From Candidatus Nomurabacteria bacterium (lineage in GTDB: Bacteria; Patescibacteriota; Minisyncoccia; Phycocordibacterales; PALSA-1337), in NCBI GenBank assembly GCA_943349555.1, contig CALQZK010000024.1, positions 1-7,175 on the forward strand: DNA of 7,175 nt. Reading direction: 5' to 3'. This document shows, one piece after another, positions 1 to 4,773 of this stretch. Each line of letters begins with the position of its first letter. Position 1 is the stretch's first letter. Below the pieces are notes generated by a model that was not told where the DNA came from, made no database searches, and was given only the letters and a program-made list of their open reading frames with translations. The position numbers were made by a program, and so were the translations under genes.

Positions 1-87
1 GGCGGGAACCTTTTCCGACGCAAAGCCGAAGAAAAAGGTATCCCGACCGCAAGCAGACGAACCCAATTTTTCCTTGACCTTGTATAA
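1..87 (+). CDS. Possible C-terminal fragment of an unidentified protein
   Basis: Frame 1 is open from the window edge to a TAA at 85-87 and gives 28 residues, ending SRRTQFFLDLV. The composition (charged stretch, then a hydrophobic end) and the higher G+C than the following bases are compatible with the end of a coding gene. Another forward frame also stays open to a TGA at 75-77, and a third stays open through the tRNA, so the frame choice is uncertain. If real, the gene ends 4 nt before the tRNA and the two could share a transcript. No family is recognised from so short a piece. It may equally be intergenic sequence. Confidence 0.3.
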   Translation, partial: GGNLFRRKAEEKGIPTASRRTQFFLDLV

Positions 88-91
88 TATT

Positions 92-164
92 GCGCGTGTA
101 GCTCAGCTGGTAGAGCATTCGACTGATACTCGAAAGGTCCTTGGTTCGACCCCAAGCACGCGCA
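92..164 (+). tRNA. trnI: tRNA-Ile (anticodon GAT)
   Basis: A complete cloverleaf can be folded by eye. The acceptor stem is GCGCGTG (92-98) with CACGCGC (157-163). The D arm is GCTC/GAGC (101-104 and 113-116). The anticodon stem is TTCGA/TCGAA (118-122 and 130-134) around loop CTGATAC, with anticodon GAT at 125-127. The T arm is CTTGG/CCAAG around TTCGACC. The discriminator base is A164. It decodes ATC/ATT isoleucine codons. The bases after the discriminator are CAG, so the 3' CCA is not encoded and must be added by a CCA-adding enzyme. No rRNA gene is adjacent, although tRNA-Ile(GAT) often lies in rRNA spacers in other bacteria. It converges with recG, whose stop codon is only 20 nt away. 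Confidence 0.95.
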
Positions 165-167
165 CAG

Positions 168-183
168 TTAGATAGCTAATTTT
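168..183 (+). terminator. Weak hairpin plus T-run after the tRNA
   Basis: TTAG (168-171) and CTAA (176-179) can pair around the loop ATAG and are followed by TTTT (180-183). The stem is only 4 bp (5 with a G-T pair) and AT-rich, so this is at best a weak terminator for the tRNA transcript. It lies in the 20-nt gap between the tRNA and the convergent end of recG, where some termination would be expected. Confidence 0.3.
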
Positions 184-184
184 A

Positions 185-2398
185 CTACTCAAAATGCCTT
201 TGATTTTTGGCTCTTTCGGCTAAATGTTTTTTCACCTCTGGCCACTGACTGAAAGTTTCATCTTCCTCCACCATTCTCCTCGCTTCTGTCCGCGCTGCCT
301 CCACCATTTTTATATTCATCAGAGCCTCCATTGCAATGTCGGCAATTCCCCACTGTTTACTTCCAGATAGTTCGCCAGAACCGCGGAATTTGAGATCGAA
401 TTCCGCCAGTTCAAAACCATTTTTAGCAGTCTTTAATGCATTGAGCCGCTCCGCAGTTTTTTCGCTTGGACCAGTTTTCTTTGATCCATCTCCAGTGAAG
501 ACATAACAATATGCCTGATGGTTCGAACGAATGACTCGCCCTCGCAGTTGGTGTAATTGTGCAAGACCGAAACGCTCGGCACCTTCTAGGATAATAACAG
601 TAGCATTCGGAACATTAACTCCCACTTCCACCACAGAAGTTGCGCAGAGGATATGGATTTTCCCATTTTTAAAATCAATCATGACACTATCTTTTTCCGC
701 TGGCCTCATCTTGCTGTGGAGAATTCCAATTTCATATTCCTGGAAGACCGATTTCTTCAGCCTCTTCGCTTCTTCCTTCACAGACTTGGCATTGACCGCG
801 GCCTCTTTGTCTGGATCCGGCTCATTGATGCGCGGACAGATGACATAGGCCTGGCGGCCAACCTTCAATTCCTCTCGTATTTTTTCATACACTATTTCTC
901 TTTCATTCGGCTTGACTATTTCTGTGATGATTGGCTTGCGCCCATGGGGCATTTGATCCAGGAGGGTTATATCCAAGTCTCCGTATATTGTAAGTGCAAG
1001 AGTGCGTGGAATAGGAGTGGCGGTCATGGAGAGAAGGTGAGGAGCGCGAGCTTTTCCATCCGCATCCTTTCGCATCAAGGTCGCCCTCTGCCTGGTGCCG
1101 AAGTGGTGCTGTTCGTCGATGATCACATAAGCCAGATTTTTAAATTTAACTGCTTTCTGGATCAGAGCATGGGTGCCGATTAAAATCGGAATTTCTCCAT
1201 TTTCCACCCACTTCAGGAGTTGGGTTTTGGAAATATCAGTCCAGCCTTTCGGATTTAATTTCGAAGGGAATTTCCTGCAACCACTACCTGTGATTAGTCC
1301 CACCTGTATGCCCAAGTAAGAGAAATATCCGATGAAAGATTCGAAGTGCTGGGAAGCCAAAATTTCTGTCGGACACATGTATGCGACCTGCAGATTGCCG
1401 TATTTTCGCACCGTTCCATTTTCCACGGGTCGCGTCGTCACCGCCGCGTAGGCAGTGGAAGCTGCAACGGCAGTCTTGCCAGAACCCACATCTCCTTCCA
1501 AGAGGCGCGACATGGCATGGTCTTTGCTAAAGTCTTCGATGATCGCCCTTATGGCACTGTTCTGTGCTTCTGTGGATTGGAAGGGGAAGCGCTTGATGAA
1601 TTCATTCATGTGCTTTTCATCTGGTGCTATGACAAAAGAAGGATTTTTCTCATACTCCTTTCTAGTCTTCTGTCTCTCGAGCTGGATAAAAAATACTTCC
1701 TCGAAGGCAAAACGCTTGCGGGCAGAAAGAGCATCCTCATTTTTCAGTGGAGTGTGGATCCAGATTAGGGCCGTTTTCAATCCCGGCAAATTATATTTCT
1801 TTAATATCTCATCCGGTATCGGGTCAATGAGGGTGTCGAGCAGACCACTCTTAAATATCTCTGAAATCTTATGATACATCCAGTTGGAAGTGATGCCTCG
1901 CGATTCTGGATAGACAGGGTACAAGGTATGAGCCTGATTATCCGCGCCGAATAAAGAATCACCTACGCCAGTTGGTAACTTTCCTATAGCTTCAATCTTG
2001 GGATTTGAGAAATAAAACTCATTGTTTTTCTTTCTCTCTGAAACCTTTCCTTCCACCCTGACCATTGACCCTTCCGCAATCATTTTTGCTAGATACGGCT
2101 GGTTAAACCAGACGCAGTGGATTTTTCCCGACTCGTCTTCTACATATCCATCTGCCATGGGAATTTTCGTCCGGAAGCCTTTGCTTGTTTTCAATCCAGA
2201 AATTTTCCCAAATATCACCGCCACCTCGCCTTTCTCCAAAGATGAAATATTCCTGGTCTCGGAAGTGTCTCCGTACCTCGTCGGGAAGTGATAGAGGAGA
2301 TCATGGGTCGTCTCTATGTCGAGTTTCTTCAGCCCTTTTTTCTGCAATGGATTTAATCGGGAATAAGTTGCTAGAGGAGTGGCGGGAGTGATGGGCAT
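185..2398 (-). CDS. recG: ATP-dependent DNA helicase RecG
   Basis: RecG is a double-stranded-DNA translocase that remodels stalled replication forks and branch-migrates Holliday junctions. Visible in its 737 residues: an N-terminal region with the family's DLLYHFPTRY motif (about 33-42), then the OB-fold wedge domain (about 55-140). Helicase motifs follow: Walker A GDVGSGKT (about 302-309), PTEILASQH (343-351), GTHAL, the DEQHHFG box (429-435), SMTATPIPRT (457-466), and motif VI AERFGLAQLHQLRGRVIRS (607-625). Near the C-terminus, FRGSGELSGSKQWG corresponds to the TRQ-region hairpin. It is somewhat longer than E. coli RecG (693), partly through an insert of about 15 residues between Walker A and PTEILA. 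Motif VI reads RGRVIRS where RGRVGRG is usual. The ATG at 2398 fits the family start, but no Shine-Dalgarno precedes it. It lies 11 nt after the stop of a tiny upstream ORF, so translational coupling is plausible. Confidence 0.97.
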   Translation of the reverse strand: MPITPATPLATYSRLNPLQKKGLKKLDIETTHDLLYHFPTRYGDTSETRNISSLEKGEVAVIFGKISGLKTSKGFRTKIPMADGYVEDESGKIHCVWFNQPYLAKMIAEGSMVRVEGKVSERKKNNEFYFSNPKIEAIGKLPTGVGDSLFGADNQAHTLYPVYPESRGITSNWMYHKISEIFKSGLLDTLIDPIPDEILKKYNLPGLKTALIWIHTPLKNEDALSARKRFAFEEVFFIQLERQKTRKEYEKNPSFVIAPDEKHMNEFIKRFPFQSTEAQNSAIRAIIEDFSKDHAMSRLLEGDVGSGKTAVAASTAYAAVTTRPVENGTVRKYGNLQVAYMCPTEILASQHFESFIGYFSYLGIQVGLITGSGCRKFPSKLNPKGWTDISKTQLLKWVENGEIPILIGTHALIQKAVKFKNLAYVIIDEQHHFGTRQRATLMRKDADGKARAPHLLSMTATPIPRTLALTIYGDLDITLLDQMPHGRKPIITEIVKPNEREIVYEKIREELKVGRQAYVICPRINEPDPDKEAAVNAKSVKEEAKRLKKSVFQEYEIGILHSKMRPAEKDSVMIDFKNGKIHILCATSVVEVGVNVPNATVIILEGAERFGLAQLHQLRGRVIRSNHQAYCYVFTGDGSKKTGPSEKTAERLNALKTAKNGFELAEFDLKFRGSGELSGSKQWGIADIAMEALMNIKMVEAARTEARRMVEEDETFSQWPEVKKHLAERAKNQRHFE

Positions 2399-2409
2399 GG
2401 GATAGCGTC

Positions 2410-2487
2410 TTACATCAGCTTGAAGGCGTAGAAGATGATAATGCCGACGATTATTATTCCGATGATGCCGATGTAGAGTTTGTCCAT
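2410..2487 (-). CDS. 25-residue single-span membrane micro-ORF upstream of recG
   Basis: ATG at 2485-2487 opens a 25-codon frame ending TAA at 2410-2412. It begins MDKLYIGIIGIIIVGIIIFY and ends AFKLM. Residues 5-22 are almost entirely Ile, Val, Phe, Tyr and Gly, enough for one membrane span, with Lys at residues 3 and 23 flanking it and glycines at 7, 10 and 15. An in-frame TGA lies a few codons upstream, so the ATG is the only reasonable start. An extended -10 promoter lies directly upstream, with the predicted transcript start 0-3 nt from the ATG. The stop is 11 nt from the recG ATG, so the pair is probably co-transcribed. The product could be a small membrane protein or a leader peptide controlling recG. 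I recognise no family. Expression is inferred only from the promoter, the spacing and the strongly biased composition. Confidence 0.6.
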   Translation of the reverse strand: MDKLYIGIIGIIIVGIIIFYAFKLM

Positions 2488-2496
2488 ATGGGGGTG

Positions 2497-2525
2497 ATTA
2501 TATCATATTGTGTTGTAAGTGTGAG
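2497..2525 (-). promoter_or_regulatory. Extended -10 promoter for the micro-ORF and recG
   Basis: Read on the minus strand: -35 CTCACA (2520-2525, 4 of 6 matches to consensus), a 17-nt spacer, then a perfect -10 TATAAT (2497-2502) preceded by TGA, which makes the extended form TGnTATAAT. The expected start point is about 2488-2490. The ATG of the micro-ORF begins at 2487, so the mRNA would be leaderless or nearly so. Confidence 0.7.
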
Positions 2526-2599
2526 GTACTTTAGAGACTAATGCATTAGACAGGGTAATATTTGAGAAAGGAAGGCATCCTAGAATTCTTAAAATCAAG

Positions 2600-2628
2600 A
2601 ATGCCGCATCGCTCACGCTTGCGGCATT
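2600..2628 (-). terminator. Hairpin terminator downstream of the toxin gene
   Basis: A perfect 9-bp stem, AATGCCGCA (2600-2608) with TGCGGCATT (2620-2628), surrounds an 11-nt loop that can pair two further base pairs. On the minus strand it is followed by CTTGATTTT. It starts 22 nt beyond the stop of the toxin gene and before the recG promoter, so it most likely ends the toxin-antitoxin transcript and insulates recG. The T-tail is imperfect. The + strand side (TCCTTTTG) is weaker, and no + strand gene reads into it. Confidence 0.7.
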
Positions 2629-2650
2629 TCCTTTTGCCCATCGCAGCTCT

Positions 2651-2893
2651 TCACTTGTACACCTTATCCCGCCTATCAATTTTATCTACATAGATCATAT
2701 CATTCTCAATATAGAAAATGACTCTATAATCACCAACTCTGAATCTATAAAGCCCCCCTCCAAGTGACTTGGAGAATAAGAGGGGACTTTCTTGATGGGC
2801 GAAAAAATCAATTTTTTCTTCGATCCTATTTACCATATCTAATGGCAGTCTGTGGAGCTGTTTTCTTGCTCTTGTGGAAAAATTTATCTGCAC
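2651..2893 (-). CDS. RelE/ParE-family toxin (mRNA interferase type)
   Basis: The C-terminal half has the RelE signature: LYRFRVGDYRVIFYI, then IYVDKIDRRDKVYK. These align with the family pattern of YR.RVGDYR followed by (H/R)R..VY. The Arg of GDYR, the Arg of DRR and the Tyr of VYK correspond to the catalytic Arg61, Arg81 and Tyr87 of E. coli RelE, so the protein looks active. RelE proteins cleave mRNA in the ribosomal A site. I chose the GTG at 2891-2893 (80 residues, beginning with the first strand VQINFSTRARKQL), because the family normally starts there. A TTG at 2930-2932 would add 13 residues. No strong ribosome-binding site marks either start. The gene overlaps the antitoxin gene out of frame by at least 68 nt. 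A ParE-like gyrase-targeting activity cannot be excluded, but the conserved catalytic residues favour ribonuclease. Confidence 0.85.
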   Translation of the reverse strand: MQINFSTRARKQLHRLPLDMVNRIEEKIDFFAHQESPLLFSKSLGGGLYRFRVGDYRVIFYIENDMIYVDKIDRRDKVYK

Positions 2894-3164
2894 TTTCTGT
2901 TTTAGAATTAGCACGACTTCTTTTTTCTGCAAGTTCCCGCTTCACTTTTTCCCAGGCTATGAATTTTCCATCCGCGATCTCTTTTCTTATTCGATTTATG
3001 TGAGATTGATCTCTTGGCAATATCTCGATCTCAAATCGATCCTCGATGAATGCTCTCGCAGCATGGTTAAGTACAGCCGACAACGTCCAGCCTTCTTCCT
3101 GAGCCTTTTTCATCGCGGCTTTCTTGAGCTTTGTATTCATATTGAAGATAGTTTTTGAAGTCAT
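2826..3164 (-). CDS. RelB/DinJ-like ribbon-helix-helix antitoxin
   Basis: A protein of 112 residues. The N-terminus (TSKTIFNMNTKLKKAAMKKA, then a glycine turn and TLSAVLNHAARAFIEDRFEI) has the strand, helix, turn, helix layout of RelB/DinJ antitoxins. The strand TIFNM would contact the operator and the helices would form the dimer. The remainder is charged and helical (about 50-90), as expected for the segment that wraps the toxin. The ATG at 3164 is supported because the DNA-binding strand begins right after it and because the promoter places the transcript start about 3 nt upstream. The last 22 codons (ending TAPQTAIRYGK) overlap the toxin reading frame and look like a read-through tail beyond a typical antitoxin end. 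It is the first gene of the toxin-antitoxin operon and is probably autorepressed through the inverted repeat at 3176-3192. Confidence 0.8.
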   Translation of the reverse strand: MTSKTIFNMNTKLKKAAMKKAQEEGWTLSAVLNHAARAFIEDRFEIEILPRDQSHINRIRKEIADGKFIAWEKVKRELAEKRSRANSKTESADKFFHKSKKTAPQTAIRYGK

Positions 3165-3173
3165 AATAATAAC

Positions 3174-3201
3174 AGTATATACTAGGTATATATCATGTCA
3201 A
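3174..3201 (-). promoter_or_regulatory. Promoter of the toxin-antitoxin operon
   Basis: On the minus strand the -35 is a perfect TTGACA (3196-3201), the spacer is 16 nt and the -10 is TATACT (3174-3179, 5 of 6). The predicted start is the A at about 3167, giving a leader of about 3 nt before the ATG at 3164. No Shine-Dalgarno is present, consistent with leaderless or near-leaderless translation. Confidence 0.75.
3176..3192. promoter_or_regulatory. Inverted-repeat operator candidate for the antitoxin
   Basis: TATATAC (3176-3182), a 3-nt centre, then GTATATA (3186-3192) form a perfect 7-bp dyad. It overlaps the -10 box and most of the spacer, so bound protein would block RNA polymerase. Ribbon-helix-helix antitoxins typically bind short palindromes at their own promoter. 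The assignment to this antitoxin is inference from position. The sequence is AT-rich, so part of the symmetry could be chance. Confidence 0.5.
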
Positions 3202-3268
3202 GACATCAGAAATAAGCATTTCTTTCGACGATAAGCATGTCATTTAAATATCTTTTCTTATTTATTTC

Positions 3269-4345
3269 TTAAACCACCACCTCACTTAACTTCGCGCGTA
3301 TTTTCCCAAGTATCTCCTCCTTTATCTTCGGATTTTCTTTTAGAAATTGTCGTGTGGCATCATAGCCTCTGCCTAATTTCTCCTCACCATATGTGTAGGA
3401 ATTGCCTGACTTTTGTATCAGACCCATCTTTTCTCCAAGGGCGATGATCTCTCCTTCCTGCGAAATTCCTTCATTGTACATAAGGTCGAATTCTGTCTGA
3501 CGGAATGGAGCCGCGACTTTATTCTTCACCACCTTCACGCGGACACGACCTCCCATCACTTCCTCACCCTTTTTGATCTGCGCGATACGGCGGATGTCCA
3601 GGCGCACGGAAGTATAGAATTTCAGAGCTTTCCCTCCAGGCGTAGTCTCCGGATTACCGAACATGACTCCTATCTGCATGCGGATCTGGTTGATGAAGAT
3701 AACAATAGTTTTGGACTTTGCCACTATTCCTGTCAGCTTACGGAGCGCTTGTGACATAAGGCGGGCCTGCTTGCCGACATGATGCGCTCCCATGTCTCCC
3801 TCAATCTCATCTTTTGGCGTTAGGGCAGCGACGGAGTCAATAACGATGACATCCATTTTTCCTGAACGGACAAGACTCTCTACTATTTCCAGGGCTTGCT
3901 CGCCTGTATCAGGCTGTGAGATGAGAAGTTCCTCTATTTTTACTCCTAAGCGTTTGGCATATTCTGGATCCATGGCATGCTCCGCGTCTATGAATGCGCA
4001 TATACCGTCCTTTTTTTGTGCTTCCGCGACAACGTGAAGCGAAAGGGTAGTCTTGCCGGAAGATTCCGGACCAAATATTTCTATAATACGTCCCCTAGGC
4101 ATTCCTCCTACTCCCAGAGCTGCATCGAGGCCGATAGAGCCTGTAGGAATGGCATTTACACTTACTCTCGGTTTTTCTCCAAGCTTCATGATGGATTCGT
4201 CGCCGAACTTCATCCTAATGGCATCAAGGGTGGCGCTTATGTTCTTTGTCGGGTCGATGTGTGCTTTTTCTGCTGGTTTCTCCGCCGTCTTATTTTCTGG
4301 TTTTTCTGTCAGTTTCTCTTGAATATTTTTTTCTTTTTTGGGCAT
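3269..4345 (-). CDS. recA: Recombinase RecA
   Basis: RecA forms ATP-dependent filaments on single-stranded DNA, catalyses homologous strand exchange and, where LexA exists, triggers its cleavage. The 358 residues contain Walker A GPESSGKT (92-99), IDAEHAMDP with the catalytic glutamate (about 122), Walker B DVIVIDSVAALTP (165-177), and loop L2 in NQIRMQIGVMFGNPETTPGG (219-238). The C-terminal domain ends at about 350. The core is full length with no missing motif. Ahead of it is a Lys/Glu-rich stretch of about 30 residues (EKLTEKPENKTAEKPAEKAH), longer than the N-terminus of E. coli RecA and probably disordered. The ATG at 4345 has no Shine-Dalgarno. The gene lies 59 nt downstream of a membrane-protein gene, and no clear promoter or LexA box was found in that gap, so transcription from the ftsK promoter is likely. 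No recX follows. Confidence 0.98.
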   Translation of the reverse strand: MPKKEKNIQEKLTEKPENKTAEKPAEKAHIDPTKNISATLDAIRMKFGDESIMKLGEKPRVSVNAIPTGSIGLDAALGVGGMPRGRIIEIFGPESSGKTTLSLHVVAEAQKKDGICAFIDAEHAMDPEYAKRLGVKIEELLISQPDTGEQALEIVESLVRSGKMDVIVIDSVAALTPKDEIEGDMGAHHVGKQARLMSQALRKLTGIVAKSKTIVIFINQIRMQIGVMFGNPETTPGGKALKFYTSVRLDIRRIAQIKKGEEVMGGRVRVKVVKNKVAAPFRQTEFDLMYNEGISQEGEIIALGEKMGLIQKSGNSYTYGEEKLGRGYDATRQFLKENPKIKEEILGKIRAKLSEVVV

Positions 4346-4404
4346 GTGTTGTGTCTGTTAGGTATTAATCGTAATGAGAATGTTCGCACGACATCCGCAT
4401 GCCA

Positions 4405-4773
4405 CTAGTTTACCTTATATATAAATTCCAGTCGATATTCCTTGCTTCTGCCGAACTTATCGCTAGCTGTCAAGAGGAAAATATTGTAGCCAGGGGCAAG
4501 CAGGGCAGTCTCTTTGAAATTTCCTTCTTCGTCCATGGTGATGGAACGCCCATTAAAAGATATTTCCTGTATTCTTTTCGCAATTCCTATCACAGTTATT
4601 ATCGGGGAAGTAAATGTACTGGCATTAGCTGGCTCGATGATGTATATGGAAGGCCCTAAAATGAAGTCATGGAAAGCAAAGAGGGCATAGCCTGTCACGA
4701 CAAGGGTAGTTAGAAGAATTATACTCGTACGCAGGATTTTCTTTACGTTGTTCCTAGAGAGGTTTGTCAGCAT
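4405..4773 (-). CDS. Membrane-anchored protein with predicted extracytoplasmic Ig-like domain
   Basis: I chose the ATG at 4771-4773 (122 residues, MLTNLSRNNVKKILR), which overlaps the end of ftsK by 20 nt in another frame. The same frame stays open further upstream, but that stretch only mirrors ftsK. A basic N-terminus (about 1-15) precedes one membrane span (about 17-36, TSIILLTTLVVTGYALFAF). This predicts a cytoplasmic N-terminus and an external C-terminus. Residues 42-122 follow a beta-sandwich pattern (IYIIEPANASTFTSPIITVIG, then EISFNGRSITMDEEGNFKETALLAPGYNIF), with the 'Ng..v.vd.dG.F...v.L..G.N.i' rhythm. This rhythm resembles Ig-like / glucodextranase-B-type domains. No catalytic residues are evident. 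A role in envelope or division alongside FtsK is only a guess from the operon position. No Shine-Dalgarno is seen. Confidence 0.75.
   Translation of the reverse strand: MLTNLSRNNVKKILRTSIILLTTLVVTGYALFAFHDFILGPSIYIIEPANASTFTSPIITVIGIAKRIQEISFNGRSITMDEEGNFKETALLAPGYNIFLLTASDKFGRSKEYRLEFIYKVN

Larger units (their letters stand above)
3165..3268. other. Intergenic region between recA and the toxin-antitoxin operon
   Basis: Besides the promoter and operator listed separately, this gap carries the 8-bp direct repeat ATAAGCAT at 3212-3219 and 3231-3238. It also holds a weak 6-bp hairpin AGAAAT/ATTTCT (3208-3223). The hairpin is AT-rich and lacks a T-tail on the minus strand, so I do not call it a terminator. 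No convincing terminator for recA is visible, so some transcription could continue into the toxin-antitoxin genes. Confidence 0.5.

Noticed and set aside
74..88. TTGACC and TATAAT just upstream of the tRNA as a -35/-10 pair
   Set aside because: They are only 3 nt apart, no -35 lies 16-18 nt before the TATAAT, and the start point would fall inside the tRNA.
653..1183. 176-codon + strand open frame antisense to recG
   Set aside because: It lies wholly inside recG, its product resembles no family, and the recG frame has complete motifs.
4369..4385. LexA/SOS box upstream of recA (GAAC half-site in CGAACATTCTCATTACG)
   Set aside because: The matching GTTC half at the required 4-nt spacing is absent.
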